A stretch of 51,747 bases of DNA from Alphaproteobacteria bacterium (GTDB taxonomy: Bacteria > Pseudomonadota > Alphaproteobacteria > Reyranellales > Reyranellaceae): contig JAFAKN010000130.1 of NCBI GenBank assembly GCA_019235415.1, forward strand, positions 1 through 51,747, given 5' to 3'. The position numbers were made by a program, and so were the translations under genes. Positions within the stretch are counted from its first letter, which is position 1; each line of letters opens with the position of its first letter. Under the pieces are notes generated by a model, which searched no databases, had not been told where the DNA came from, and saw only the letters and a list, made by a program, of their open reading frames with translations. Positions 15,833-24,312 of this stretch are shown piece after piece.

Positions 15833-15848
15833 CTAGTTATCTGACTAG
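15833..15848. promoter_or_regulatory. Dyad CTAGT-N6-ACTAG upstream of VapB-like remnant
   Basis: CTAGT and ACTAG arms are separated by TATCTG, in an AT-rich patch 12 nt upstream of the ATG at 15821. Type II antitoxins usually repress their own promoter at such palindromes, so this is a probable relic operator. Confidence 0.45.
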
Positions 15849-15872
15849 TTGAAGCATATTGCGAGGCCGCCA

Positions 15873-16403
15873 TCAGACAAGGGGAAGTGCCCCGTCGCCC
15901 GCTCCCAGCGGCCGCTGCATCAGGACCGAGTCGAGCCAGCGGTTGAACTTGAAGCCGATGCTTTTCAGCGTGCCGGCCATCGCGAAGCCGCAAGCGGCGT
16001 GCAGACGGATCGAGGGCAGCGTGGCCGAATCGCCGATCACCGCCACCATCTGGCGCTTACCGAGCGCCGTGCACTGCTCGATCAGCACCGGCAGCAACGC
16101 CTTGCCGACGCCCTGCCCGACGGCGTCCTTGTCGATATAGATCGAGTCCTCCACCGACCAGGCATAGGCCGGGCGCGGTCGCCAGTTGCTGGCGTAGGCG
16201 TAGCCCAGCACGCAGCCCTCTCGTTCGGCCACGAGGTGCGGCAGGCCAAGGTCGAGCACGTGACCGCGGCGCTTCTTCATCTCGGCGAGGTCGGGCGGAT
16301 CGATCTCGAAGGAGGCGGTGCCGTGCAGCACGTGGTGAGCGTAGATCTCGTGGCAGCGCGCAACGTCGGCCTCGGTCGAGGCCCTCACTGAAAGTCCGTT
16401 CAT
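15873..16403 (-). CDS. GNAT acetyltransferase, phosphinothricin/methionine sulfoximine acetyltransferase-like
   Basis: 176 aa. The family pattern is clear: VRASTEADVARCHEIYAHHV, then TASFEIDPPDLAEM, LPHLVAEREGCVLGYAYAS, WRPRPAYAWSVEDSIYI, and the acetyl-CoA loop GQGVGKALLPVLIEQC. The substrate-site residues of Pat/MddA-like enzymes (TASFE, WR-R-AY--SVE) are retained. Such enzymes N-acetylate glutamate-analogue inhibitors such as methionine sulfoximine; many are housekeeping detoxifiers, and this does not show herbicide resistance. It lies 28 nt beyond lolA on the same strand and could be co-transcribed with it. Confidence 0.88.
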   Translation of the reverse strand: MNGLSVRASTEADVARCHEIYAHHVLHGTASFEIDPPDLAEMKKRRGHVLDLGLPHLVAEREGCVLGYAYASNWRPRPAYAWSVEDSIYIDKDAVGQGVGKALLPVLIEQCTALGKRQMVAVIGDSATLPSIRLHAACGFAMAGTLKSIGFKFNRWLDSVLMQRPLGAGDGALPLV

Positions 16404-16431
16404 TTGCCGCCGTTATAGCGCTCGGACGCGA

Positions 16432-17019
16432 TCAGCGCCCGCTTTCGTTCTTGAACAGCGATTCGGTGAGCTGCACGTTGGCTTGCACGTTGGTCAGCGC
16501 GATGGAGACCCGCTGCCCGCGCGAATCGATGATGGTCCAGCCCTGCAGCGCCATCGGGTTTTCCGAAAAACGGACGATCACCTTGCCCTCCTGCGGCTTG
16601 CGCGCCTGGGTCATCGTCAACTCGAGGAGCCCGTTGGGGCCCCGTTCGAACTTCTCGACCTGCAGGTCACCCGACAGCTTGATCGGGTCCTTGGCCAGCC
16701 ACGAGGCGGCGGTCCAGCCGATCGGCCACTGGCCGAAATCCTTGGTCGTGGGATCCCACATCGTGACCTGGTAGCCGTCGGCGACGATCTTGAGCTGCGA
16801 GGGCGGATCGTACTCGAAACGCATGCGGCCGGGGCGCCAGACGTAGAGGTTGCCCTGCACGATCGAGCCGTTGGGATTGCTCTGCACGAAGCGCGCCTTG
16901 AACGTGCGGACCGAATTGAGATAGCGCTCGACGTCGGCGACGCTGGTCTGGGCCTCGGCCGGAAGCGAAGCGACGAGCAAGGCAAATGCCGACAAAAGGG
17001 CGGCGAACACGGTGCGCAT
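16432..17019 (-). CDS. lolA: Outer-membrane lipoprotein carrier protein LolA
   Basis: 195 aa. Start at ATG 17019 (MRTVFAALLSAFALLVASLP) gives a compact signal peptide cut after AEA; the frame upstream to 17055 adds non-signal residues. The mature protein matches LolA: ADVERYLNSVRTFKARFVQS, GNLYVWRPGRMRFEYDPPSQ, VTMWDPTTKDFGQWPI, and a C-terminal ALTNVQANVQLTESLF. LolA carries lipoproteins through the periplasm from LolCDE to the outer membrane. The gene is divergent from the LLM gene at 17114. Length and composition are normal. Confidence 0.92.
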   Translation of the reverse strand: MRTVFAALLSAFALLVASLPAEAQTSVADVERYLNSVRTFKARFVQSNPNGSIVQGNLYVWRPGRMRFEYDPPSQLKIVADGYQVTMWDPTTKDFGQWPIGWTAASWLAKDPIKLSGDLQVEKFERGPNGLLELTMTQARKPQEGKVIVRFSENPMALQGWTIIDSRGQRVSIALTNVQANVQLTESLFKNESGR

Positions 17020-17113
17020 GGCCCGGCATATGACCGTCCAATGGGGCGGATTCAAGTTCCCATCCGGGTAAACGGTCGTTTACCATGCGGCAAACCAGCG
17101 AGAGGGATTCGCC

Positions 17114-18241
17114 ATGCATGTCGGAATGGCCGCCGTCTTCCAGAACACCGGCCGCGCGCTCAGCGACCATCAGGTCTACCTGAACGAGCTGGCCTTGGCC
17201 GACATGGCCGAGCCGCTGGGCTTCGAATCGATATGGTCGGTCGAGCACCACTTCACCGACTACACGATGTGCCCGGACGTGCTGCAGTTCCTGTCCTACG
17301 TGGCCGGCCGTACGCGCCACGTGCGTCTGGGATCGATGGTCGTGGTGCTGCCCTGGCACGACCCGATGCGGGTCGCCGAGCAGGTCTCGATGCTTGACCA
17401 TCTGTCCGGCGGCCGCATGATCCTGGGACTCGGCCGCGGCGCGGGGAAGGTCGAGTTCGACGGCTTCCGGCTCGACATGGGCGACAGCCGCGAGATGTTC
17501 GTCGAGTACGGCGAGGCGCTGCTGCGCGGGCTGGAGACCGGCGTCATGGAATATGCCGGCAAGCACTATCGCCAGCCGCCGACGGCGATCCGGCCGGCGC
17601 CGTTCAAGTCGTTCCGCGGCCGCACCTATGCCGCGGCGGTGAGCCCCGAAAGCGCGCGCATCATGGCGCGGCTCGGCGTCGGGCTCCTGATCATCCCGCA
17701 AAAGCCGTGGCGCGAGGTCGAGAAGGAGCTCGGCGAGTACAACCAGCTGTTTCGCGAGATCAACGGCTGCGATGCGCCGCAGCCGATCTCGGCCGGCTGG
17801 ATCTTCGTCGACGAGAGTGCCGAGCGGGCGCGCGAGATGGCGTTGCGTTACATCGGCGGCTACTACCGCACCGTGCTCGACCACTACCAGTTCGGCGGCG
17901 CGCACATGAAGAACCAGCGCGGCTACGAGTACTACGCCAAGATGAACGAGAAGCTCGCCGTCTACGGCGACCAGAAGGCGATCGAGTTCTTCGCCGACCT
18001 GCAGGTCTACGGCACGCCCGAGCAGGTCTACGACAAGGTCATGACCATCCATCGCCAGACCAACAATGCGGCCTTCGTCGGCGTGTTCTCCTATGCCGGC
18101 ATGCCGCACGAGGAAGCCGCGCGCAACATGCGGCTGTTCGCCCGCACGGTCATGCCGGAGCTGCAGAAGTTCGACGCCGGCCGTGCGATCGGACAAGCGC
18201 CGGCGTTGCGGGACTTGCGCTTCGCCGTCGCCGCGGAATAA
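17114..18241 (+). CDS. LLM class flavin-dependent oxidoreductase
   Basis: 375 aa behind GAGAGGG. Bacterial luciferase-like TIM-barrel features: LADMAEPLGFESIWSVEHHF, DVLQFLSYVAGRTRHVRLGS, VVLPWHDPMRVAEQVSMLDH, LSGGRMILGLGRGAG, and a long C-terminal part with YGTPEQVYDKVM. The EHHF motif and length are typical of subgroup enzymes that use FMN or F420. The substrate is unknown. It is monocistronic, 155 bp before the patatin gene. Confidence 0.88.
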   Translation: MHVGMAAVFQNTGRALSDHQVYLNELALADMAEPLGFESIWSVEHHFTDYTMCPDVLQFLSYVAGRTRHVRLGSMVVVLPWHDPMRVAEQVSMLDHLSGGRMILGLGRGAGKVEFDGFRLDMGDSREMFVEYGEALLRGLETGVMEYAGKHYRQPPTAIRPAPFKSFRGRTYAAAVSPESARIMARLGVGLLIIPQKPWREVEKELGEYNQLFREINGCDAPQPISAGWIFVDESAERAREMALRYIGGYYRTVLDHYQFGGAHMKNQRGYEYYAKMNEKLAVYGDQKAIEFFADLQVYGTPEQVYDKVMTIHRQTNNAAFVGVFSYAGMPHEEAARNMRLFARTVMPELQKFDAGRAIGQAPALRDLRFAVAAE

Positions 18242-18395
18242 GAGCCACCCCTGCGGCCCCGGTCGCCGACGCCCTCTGGCGCCAGCGCGACCCCCTGCCG
18301 CGGCAGCCGTCATCGAGATGGCATGACCGATGCGTTAACGTGCGGGCGAACCTGCGCGCGGGGGCGGGCTGGCGGACGACGAGAGGGAGAGGCGC

Positions 18396-19565
18396 ATGAG
18401 TTCTCCGGCAGCGACCGGACGGACCCCGGCCGGCGCCAAGGCGCGGCCCGATTTCGAGCGTATTGCGCTTCTCCTGCAGGGCGGCGGCGCGTTGGGTGCC
18501 TACCAGGCCGGCGTCTACCAGGCGCTGGCGGAGGCCGGACTGCAGCCCGACTGGGTGGCGGGCATCTCGATCGGCGCCATCAACTCGGCCCTGATCGCCG
18601 GCAATGCACCGGAGCAGCGCGTCGAGCGCCTGCGCACTTTCTGGGAGACGGTCAGCGCCCCGCCGCTCGGTATCCCCTCCATCGCCTCGCTCGAGGCCCA
18701 GAACGACACGCACCGCTTGGTGCTGAACCAGATGCGGGCCACGGCCGCACTGCTGTACGGCGCGCCCTCGTTCTTCCATCCGCGCCTGCCGCCGCCGTTC
18801 CTGCCGGCCGACGGTCCGACAACGCTTAGCTACTACGACACCGGGCCGCTGAAGTCGCTGCTCGGGCGCCTGGTCGACTTCGACCGCATCAACCGGCGCG
18901 AGACGCGCTTCAGCGTCGGCGCGGTCAACATCCGGACCGGCAACTTCACCTACTTCGACAACACCACGCACACGATCGGCCCGCAGCACGTCATGGCGAG
19001 CGGCTCGCTGCCGCCCGGCTTTCCCGCGACCGAGGTCGACGGCGAGCACTACTGGGACGGCGGCCTGGTCTCCAACACGCCGCTGCAATGGGTGCTCGAC
19101 GCCAAGCCGCGGCTCGATACGCTGGCCTTCCAGGTCGACCTGTGGAGCGCGCGCGGCGAGCTGCCGCGCGACATGGTTGAGGTCGACTCGCGCCAGAAGG
19201 ACATTCGCTACTCCAGCCGCACGCGCGCCGGCACCGATTCGTTCCGCAACGCCCAGGCCCTGCGGCGCGCCGCCGCCAAGCTGCTCGAGCAGATGCCCGA
19301 GGCGCTGCGCCAGACGCCCGAGGCGGCGCTTTTGGCGCAGAATGCCGATCACAAAGTCTACAACATCATCCACACGATCTATCGCGCCCAGCGCTACGAG
19401 AGCACCTGCAAGGACTACGAGTTCTCGCGCCGCACCATGGAGGAGCACTGGAAGGCGGGCTACGCCGACATGACGCGCACGCTCGGGCACCCCGAGGTGC
19501 TGGAGCGGCCCACGACCGTCGACGGCGTATTCACTTTCGACTTGGCCGTGCAAGGCCGCGACTAG
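18396..19565 (+). CDS. Patatin-like phospholipase with DUF3734 C-terminal region
   Basis: 389 aa behind GGGAGAGG. The patatin fold is clear: oxyanion loop [20 protein letters not shown], nucleophile S58 in GISIG, and catalytic Asp D221 in [12 protein letters not shown]. Residues about 260-385 correspond to DUF3734 ([40 protein letters not shown]), ending with [10 protein letters not shown]. It starts a three-gene run with acetoacetate decarboxylase (11 nt gap) and 3-hydroxybutyrate dehydrogenase. That association suggests a link to polyhydroxybutyrate or ketone-body metabolism, for example ester or oligomer hydrolysis (inference). No signal peptide is seen. Confidence 0.9.
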   Translation: MSSPAATGRTPAGAKARPDFERIALLLQGGGALGAYQAGVYQALAEAGLQPDWVAGISIGAINSALIAGNAPEQRVERLRTFWETVSAPPLGIPSIASLEAQNDTHRLVLNQMRATAALLYGAPSFFHPRLPPPFLPADGPTTLSYYDTGPLKSLLGRLVDFDRINRRETRFSVGAVNIRTGNFTYFDNTTHTIGPQHVMASGSLPPGFPATEVDGEHYWDGGLVSNTPLQWVLDAKPRLDTLAFQVDLWSARGELPRDMVEVDSRQKDIRYSSRTRAGTDSFRNAQALRRAAAKLLEQMPEALRQTPEAALLAQNADHKVYNIIHTIYRAQRYESTCKDYEFSRRTMEEHWKAGYADMTRTLGHPEVLERPTTVDGVFTFDLAVQGRD

Positions 19566-19576
19566 GGGAGCCAGCG

Positions 19577-20329
19577 ATGAAGCTACACGAGGTGCGGGAG
19601 AAGGCCTTCGCCATGCCGCTCACCAATCCTGCGTACCCGCCGGGGCCGTACAGGTTCTACAACCGCGAGTTCGTGGTGATCACCTATCGCACCGATCCCG
19701 AGCGGCTGCGCGCGGTGGTGCCCGAGCCGCTCGAGCCGATCGGCGACACGGTGAACTACGAGTTCATCCGCATGCCCGATTCGACCGGCTTCGGAGACTA
19801 TACCGAGACCGGCCAGGTGATCCCGGTGCGCTTCCGCGCGCCCGACGGCACCACGCAGGAAGGCGGCTACGTGCACGCCATGTACCTCGACGACAACTCG
19901 CCGATCGCCGGCGGCCGCGAGATCTGGGGTTTCCCCAAGAAGCTCGCAACGCCCAAGGCGCGTCACGAGAGCGAGACCTTGGTCTGCACCCTGCATTACG
20001 GCTCGGTGCTCTGCGTCTCGGCGACCATGGGCTACAAGCATCGCGAGATCGAGCGCGAGCCGCTTCTCAAGGCGCTGGCCAAGCCCGCGTTCATGATCAA
20101 GATCATCCCGCACGTCGATTGCACGCCGCGCGTCTGCGAGCTGGTGCGCTACTACCTCGAGGACGTGACCTTGAAGGGCGCCTGGTCGGGCCCGGCGGCG
20201 CTGCAGTTCTTCGACCACGCGATGTGCGACGTGAGCAAGCTGCCGGTGCGCGAGGTCGTCTCGGCGTCGCACTACCTCACCGACCTGACACTGGGTCTCG
20301 GTGAAGTGGTGTTCGACTATCTCAAGTAG
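19577..20329 (+). CDS. adc: Acetoacetate decarboxylase
   Basis: 250 aa behind AGGGGAG. The active-site segment [14 protein letters not shown] contains K121, equivalent to the Schiff-base Lys115 of the Clostridium enzyme, and K122, equivalent to the pKa-lowering Lys116. The upstream acidic patch and [17 protein letters not shown] fit the family. It converts acetoacetate to acetone and CO2. Together with the 3-hydroxybutyrate dehydrogenase downstream it would take 3-hydroxybutyrate through acetoacetate to acetone, or balance the acetoacetate pool. Length is typical. Confidence 0.93.
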   Translation: MKLHEVREKAFAMPLTNPAYPPGPYRFYNREFVVITYRTDPERLRAVVPEPLEPIGDTVNYEFIRMPDSTGFGDYTETGQVIPVRFRAPDGTTQEGGYVHAMYLDDNSPIAGGREIWGFPKKLATPKARHESETLVCTLHYGSVLCVSATMGYKHREIEREPLLKALAKPAFMIKIIPHVDCTPRVCELVRYYLEDVTLKGAWSGPAALQFFDHAMCDVSKLPVREVVSASHYLTDLTLGLGEVVFDYLK

Positions 20330-20334
20330 CTCAG

Positions 20335-20388
20335 TGGAGCGCGGACCTCCTGGTCCGCTCATGAGCGGACCAGGAGGTCCGCGCTCCA
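20335..20388. repeat. 54-bp perfect palindrome between adc and bdhA
   Basis: Left arm 20335-20361 and right arm 20362-20388 are exact reverse complements: 27 bp, no spacer (TGGAGCGCGGACCTCC at the left end, TCATGA at the centre). It lies 6 nt after the adc stop and a few nt before the bdhA ribosome site, so in RNA it would form a very stable hairpin. It could attenuate or stabilise the transcript. Its perfection suggests a recent REP-like element; no second copy is seen in the window. Confidence 0.92.
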
Positions 20389-20410
20389 AAAAGAGGAAAG
20401 GAACAAGTTC

Positions 20411-21193
20411 ATGTCCCGTTTCACCGGACGCGTTGCCATCGTCACCGGCGCCGCCAGCGGCATCGGCAGGGAGATCGCATTGCGCCTCGCGGCCGACGGC
20501 GGCATTCCCGTCATTGCCGATCTCAATCTCGCGGCCGCCGAAGCGACCGCCAAGGAGATCAAGGCAAAGGGGGCCGACGCGTTCGCCGTCGCCATGAACG
20601 TGGTCGACGAGGCCCAGGTCGAGAAGGGCGTCGCCGACACCATGGCCAAGTACGGCAAGATCGACATCCTGGTGAGCAACGCCGGCATCCAGATCGTGAA
20701 GCCGATCGTCGACTTCCCGTTCGCCGACTGGAAGAGGCTTTTGGCCATCCATCTCGACGGCGCCTTCCTCACGACCAAGGCGTGCCTAAAGCACATGTAC
20801 GCCGCCAAGTACGGTCGCGTGGTCTACATGGGCTCGGTGCATTCCAAGGAAGCCTCCAAGCTCAAGGCGCCCTACGTCACGGCCAAGCATGGCTTGATCG
20901 GTCTCGCCAAGGTCCTGGCGAAAGAAGGTGCGGATTACAACGTATCGGCGAACGTCGTCTGCCCGGGCTTCGTGCGCACGCCGCTGGTCGACAAGCAGAT
21001 TCCCGAGCAGGCGAAGGAGCTCGGCATCAGCGAGGACGACGTGGTCCACCACGTCATGCTGAAGGACACCGTCGACGGTCAGTTCACCACGACAGATGAA
21101 GTCGCAGACGCCGTGCTCTACTTCGCCGGCGCCGGCAGCACGGCGCTCACCGGCCAGTCGATGGTCGTGAGCCACGGCTGGTTCATGCAGTGA
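20411..21193 (+). CDS. bdhA: 3-hydroxybutyrate dehydrogenase (SDR)
   Basis: 260 aa behind AGGAAAGGA. Cofactor site [13 protein letters not shown] with ADLNL (Asp for NAD), NAG motif [12 protein letters not shown], and catalytic Y and K in [12 protein letters not shown]. The substrate-specific C-terminal pattern ([48 protein letters not shown]) is that of bacterial D-3-hydroxybutyrate dehydrogenases. It interconverts 3-hydroxybutyrate and acetoacetate in the cytoplasm in PHB turnover. It is third in the patatin-adc-bdhA run. Confidence 0.93.
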   Translation: MSRFTGRVAIVTGAASGIGREIALRLAADGGIPVIADLNLAAAEATAKEIKAKGADAFAVAMNVVDEAQVEKGVADTMAKYGKIDILVSNAGIQIVKPIVDFPFADWKRLLAIHLDGAFLTTKACLKHMYAAKYGRVVYMGSVHSKEASKLKAPYVTAKHGLIGLAKVLAKEGADYNVSANVVCPGFVRTPLVDKQIPEQAKELGISEDDVVHHVMLKDTVDGQFTTTDEVADAVLYFAGAGSTALTGQSMVVSHGWFMQ

Positions 21194-21330
21194 ACCTGCG
21201 CGTGAAGCTCCTGTTGCAAGGTTGCAACTATGGCAGGAATTTGAACAGGGAACCGCCATGAGGAGCAACTGCGCTTCGTAAGGGTTCGTTGCACGGGTGC
21301 TTGCCCGTCCAACCAAGGGAACCCTCCTGC

Positions 21331-22293
21331 ATGCGTACCAAATCGCTCATTGTCGCTGCCGCTGTGCTCACGATGCCTGCGGCAGCGCAGGCGCAGCTGT
21401 TCGACAACACCAGCTGGGCGCCTTACCCGGGCGTCTACATCGGCGCTGAAGGTGGACTGAACTGGCTGTTGAACAACAACAGCTACATCATGAACACCGG
21501 CTGGGCGGTCGGCGGCAAGGTCGGCTACGACTTCGTCGGACCGCGGCTCGAGATCGAAGGCCTGTACCATTCCAACAACGGTACCGGCGTGCGCGCCTTC
21601 CCCAACGGCTACGCCACGATCAACGGCCAGATCCAGCAGGTCTCGCTGATGGCCAACGCGCTGTACGATTTCTTCCCAGCCGCGGTCGTGACGCCCTACG
21701 TCGGCGGCGGTATCGGCGTCGCCTGGCTCGACGACAGCATCCAGGGGTGCAACCTCTGCGCCACCCAGTTCGCCTACCAGGGCATCATCGGCGTCGGCTG
21801 GAACGCGATGCCGTCGCTGCGGGTCGGGTTGGAGGGCCGCTACTACGGCACGACCAATCCGGGCAACTACGTCAACAACAACATCCTGGCGCTCTTGAGC
21901 GTCAGCTACAAGTTCGGCGCGCCCGAGGCAGCACCGCCTCCGCCGCCGCCGCCAGCCGTGGCGCCGCCCTCGTTCATGGTGTTCTTCGACTGGGACAAAT
22001 CGAACCTGTCGCAGCAGGCGCTGGCCACCATCCAGCAGGCGGCCGACGCCTTCAGGCAGAAGGGTAACGCCCGCATCACGGCCACCGGCCATACCGACAC
22101 GTCCGGGCCGGAATCGTACAACATGGCGCTGTCGCTGCGTCGCGCCAACGCGGTCAAGGACGCCCTGGTGCGCGACGGCGTGCCGGCCCAGGCCATCACC
22201 GTCATCGGCATGGGCGAGAAGGGACTGCTGGTGCCCACCGGCGACGGCGTGCGCGAGCCGCAGAATCGCCGCGTCGAGATCGTCATCCAATAA
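21331..22293 (+). CDS. OmpA-family outer-membrane protein
   Basis: 320 aa from ATG 21331, which begins the signal peptide MRTKSLIVAAAVLTMPAAAQ (cut after AQA). A longer in-frame start at 21289 would bury it. Residues about 25-210 form an eight-strand beta-barrel type domain with alternating aromatic strands (GVYIGAEGGLNWLLN, GKVGYDFVGPRLEIEG) and a two-Cys loop (QGCNLCAT). A proline run (PPPPPPP) is the hinge. The C-terminal OmpA domain (FFDWDKSNLSQQALATIQQA, ATGHTDTSGPESYNMALSLR, NRRVEIVI) binds peptidoglycan. It anchors the outer membrane. It has its own terminator at 22323-22349. Confidence 0.93.
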   Translation: MRTKSLIVAAAVLTMPAAAQAQLFDNTSWAPYPGVYIGAEGGLNWLLNNNSYIMNTGWAVGGKVGYDFVGPRLEIEGLYHSNNGTGVRAFPNGYATINGQIQQVSLMANALYDFFPAAVVTPYVGGGIGVAWLDDSIQGCNLCATQFAYQGIIGVGWNAMPSLRVGLEGRYYGTTNPGNYVNNNILALLSVSYKFGAPEAAPPPPPPPAVAPPSFMVFFDWDKSNLSQQALATIQQAADAFRQKGNARITATGHTDTSGPESYNMALSLRRANAVKDALVRDGVPAQAITVIGMGEKGLLVPTGDGVREPQNRRVEIVIQ

Positions 22294-22322
22294 CCAGACG
22301 CGGCCAATCGGGGGGACTGCAG

Positions 22323-22349
22323 AAACGGCCGGGCATCGCCCGGCCGTTT
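22323..22349 (+). terminator. Terminator-like hairpin after the OmpA gene
   Basis: AAACGGCCGGGC, loop ATC, GCCCGGCCGTTT: a perfect 12-bp stem with a short T-run inside the right arm. It lies 30 nt after the OmpA stop and 35 nt before the TauD-like gene. Confidence 0.85.
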
Positions 22350-22383
22350 CCATTATGATCGACAGGAAAAGGAGGATGCTCCC

Positions 22384-23253
22384 ATGGCCCGCCCGTTCGA
22401 TATCGAGCCCGTCGACGCCACCTTCGGTGCGGTCGTTCGCGGCATCAAGGTGGCCGAGCTCGACGAGGCCGCGTTCCGCGCGCTGTACGACGCCTGGCTC
22501 GAATACGCCTTGCTGATTTTTCCCGACCAGCAGCTCAACCATCCCCAGCAGATCGCCTTCGCCAAGCGCTTCGGGCCGCTCGAGTTCGAGATGGCGGCGC
22601 TGAGCAACGTCAAGTCCGACGGCACGCTGCGCCGCGAGGCCGACAACGACGACATGATGAAGGTGCTGAAGGGCAACATGGGCTGGCACCACGACAGCAC
22701 CTACATGCCGGTGCAGGCCAAGGGCGCGGTGTTCAGCGCCGAGGTCGTGCCGACGATCGGCGGCAAGACCGGCTTCGCCGACATGCGCGCCGCCTACGAT
22801 GCCCTCGACGCGACGACCAAGCAGCGCATCGAGGGGCTCTCGGCCTACCATTCGCTGCACTACAGCCAGTCCAAGCTCGGCCACCAGGCGAGCCAGGCCG
22901 ACGGCGAGTACTCGGGCTACGGCTTCCACAATGGGCCCGTGCCGCTGCGCCCGCTGGTCAAGACGCATCCTGAGACCGGCCGCAAGTCGCTGCTGGTCGG
23001 CCGCCACGCGCACAACATCCCGGGCCTCGACAGGACGGAGTCGGAGCGGCTGCTGCAGCAGCTGATCGACTTCGCCTGCCAGCCGCCGCGCATCTACCAC
23101 CACGACTGGAAGCCGGGTGATGCCGTGGTGTGGGACAACCGCTGCCTGATGCACCAGGCTACGCCCTGGGACATGACCCAGCCGCGCGTCATGTGGCACA
23201 GCCGCATCGCCGGCGATCCCACGAGCGAGTCGGCGGTAGCCCAGGCGGCTTAG
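22384..23253 (+). CDS. TauD/TfdA family Fe(II)/2-oxoglutarate dioxygenase
   Basis: 289 aa behind AAGGAGG. The facial triad is visible: H102-x-D104 in GWHHDSTY and H257 in RCLMHQATPWD, with the 2-oxoglutarate-binding Arg shortly after (QPRVMWHSRI). The family N-terminus GAVVRGIKVAELDEAAF and FPDQQLNHPQQIAFAKRFGP are typical. These enzymes hydroxylate taurine, alkylsulfates, aryloxyacetates or similar acids. The neighbouring genes do not reveal a substrate; a sulfur link with thiocyanate hydrolase downstream is possible but weak. A hairpin separates it from that operon. Confidence 0.9.
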   Translation: MARPFDIEPVDATFGAVVRGIKVAELDEAAFRALYDAWLEYALLIFPDQQLNHPQQIAFAKRFGPLEFEMAALSNVKSDGTLRREADNDDMMKVLKGNMGWHHDSTYMPVQAKGAVFSAEVVPTIGGKTGFADMRAAYDALDATTKQRIEGLSAYHSLHYSQSKLGHQASQADGEYSGYGFHNGPVPLRPLVKTHPETGRKSLLVGRHAHNIPGLDRTESERLLQQLIDFACQPPRIYHHDWKPGDAVVWDNRCLMHQATPWDMTQPRVMWHSRIAGDPTSESAVAQAA

Positions 23254-23260
23254 CTCTTCA

Positions 23261-23291
23261 CCTCCCCTTCGCGGACTCCGCGAAGGGGAGG
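23261..23291 (+). terminator. Hairpin after the TauD-like gene
   Basis: CCTCCCCTTCGCGGA, one central base, then TCCGCGAAGGGGAGG: a perfect 15-bp palindrome 8 nt after the stop codon. There is no T-run, so it may be a transcript-end stabiliser or a repeat. The rest of the 302-bp gap (23292-23555) shows no gene and should hold the scn promoter; no clear promoter motif is recognised. Confidence 0.65.
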
Positions 23292-23555
23292 AAAGACCGA
23301 TCCCATCGACCGCCCGTGCCGCATTCATTTGTTTATTGGGTTTTGATCCGGGCAATGGCATGCTGGCACGACGACACGCAGCAGGGGGCAGCTCGATGCG
23401 GCAACTCTCATAGTCGCGGCGTGGATTCCGTGCTGGTCGGCCTCCGCCCAGGACGGGGAGGCTCGGCGGCCGAAGCGCTGCGAGCAGCTCACAATACCGA
23501 CGGCCCGACCATCATCCATCCCCTCTCGACCGTTTCGCGAGAAAGGAGCAAAGCC

Positions 23556-23981
23556 ATGCCGTCACGCAGTGACTTGAAGCGGCTGTATGACGTCGGCGCG
23601 CAATTGGCGCCGATGACGCACCAGCAACAAGATTGGCCTTACGAGATATCACCGGACGCCTACAAGGCCTACCTGCAGCCGCCGCACGATGTCGGTGGGC
23701 AGGCGAGCGGGCCGAGCGTTTTCGAGGAGAAAGAGGAGGAGCTGTGGGAGCTGAACACCTACGTCACGTGCGAGGTGCTCGGCTGGAAGGGCGTGTGGAA
23801 CTCCGAGGAACGCCGCCGCATCGGAAACAACGATCTCGGTGCTTCGCTCTACTACGGCTTCCCGTATTACGGGCGCTGGATTTGGGCCGCAGCGCGCATG
23901 CTCGTCGACAAGAAGCACATCTCCCTCATGGAGCTGCTCGAGAAGATCGCCGAAGTAAAGGCTCGCCATGCCGCCGGCTGA
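23556..23981 (+). CDS. scnB: Thiocyanate hydrolase beta subunit (nitrile hydratase beta N-terminal half)
   Basis: 141 aa from ATG 23556 behind GAAAGGAG; a longer open frame upstream has no ribosome site. The sequence matches the helical N-terminal half of nitrile hydratase beta as found in the split beta subunit of thiocyanate hydrolase: FEEKEEELWELNTYVTCEVL, NSEERRRIGNNDLGASLYYG, and FPYYGRWIWAAARMLVDKKH. The Thiobacillus thioparus subunit is about 157 aa. The enzyme hydrolyses thiocyanate to carbonyl sulfide and ammonia. It overlaps the next gene by 14 nt. The full three-gene order supports the call over nitrile hydratase. Confidence 0.85.
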   Translation: MPSRSDLKRLYDVGAQLAPMTHQQQDWPYEISPDAYKAYLQPPHDVGGQASGPSVFEEKEEELWELNTYVTCEVLGWKGVWNSEERRRIGNNDLGASLYYGFPYYGRWIWAAARMLVDKKHISLMELLEKIAEVKARHAAG

Positions 23982-24279
23982 AAGAAAAAGCCTGCCCGCG
24001 CGCTTCGAGCCGGGTGACCGGGTTCGCGTCAAGGAATTGCCGAACCTCTACTACTCCCGCACTCAGATGTACGTACGCGGCGTGATCGGGACGGTTGCCG
24101 TCTGCACCTACACAGACCTCAAGCCGGAAGACGAGGCGTGGAGCCGCGACGACGCTCCGTACGAGCAGTACTACATCATCCGTTTTCGCCAGAAGGATCT
24201 CTGGGCGGAATATCCTTTCGACAAGGATACGTTGCAGACCGAATTGCCCGACAGCTGGCTCGAGCCGGTCACCGCCTGA
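23968..24279 (+). CDS. scnA: Thiocyanate hydrolase alpha subunit (nitrile hydratase beta C-terminal half)
   Basis: 103 aa, start inside the 3' end of scnB. The SH3-like fold of the nitrile hydratase beta C-terminus is recognisable: ARFEPGDRVRVKELPNLYYS, TQMYVRGVIGTVAVCTY, EQYYIIRFRQKDLWAEYP, and LPDSWLEPV at the end. It packs against the gamma subunit in known thiocyanate hydrolases. Slightly shorter than the Thiobacillus subunit (about 126 aa), with a shorter N-terminus. The 33-nt gap to scnC carries ACAGGAGGA. Confidence 0.87.
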   Translation: MPPAERKSLPARFEPGDRVRVKELPNLYYSRTQMYVRGVIGTVAVCTYTDLKPEDEAWSRDDAPYEQYYIIRFRQKDLWAEYPFDKDTLQTELPDSWLEPVTA

Positions 24280-24312
24280 CCCGACATCCGCAGAGACAGG
24301 AGGAACATCCAC

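Noticed and set aside
15873-16403. Acquired herbicide or antibiotic resistance gene
   Set aside because: Pat/MddA-like GNAT proteins are common chromosomal enzymes; codon use and context next to lolA give no sign of recent acquisition.
21118-23361. 747-codon minus-strand open frame opposite bdhA, the OmpA-type gene and the TauD-like gene
   Set aside because: It spans three well-supported plus-strand genes and a terminator; sequence has no recognisable domain.
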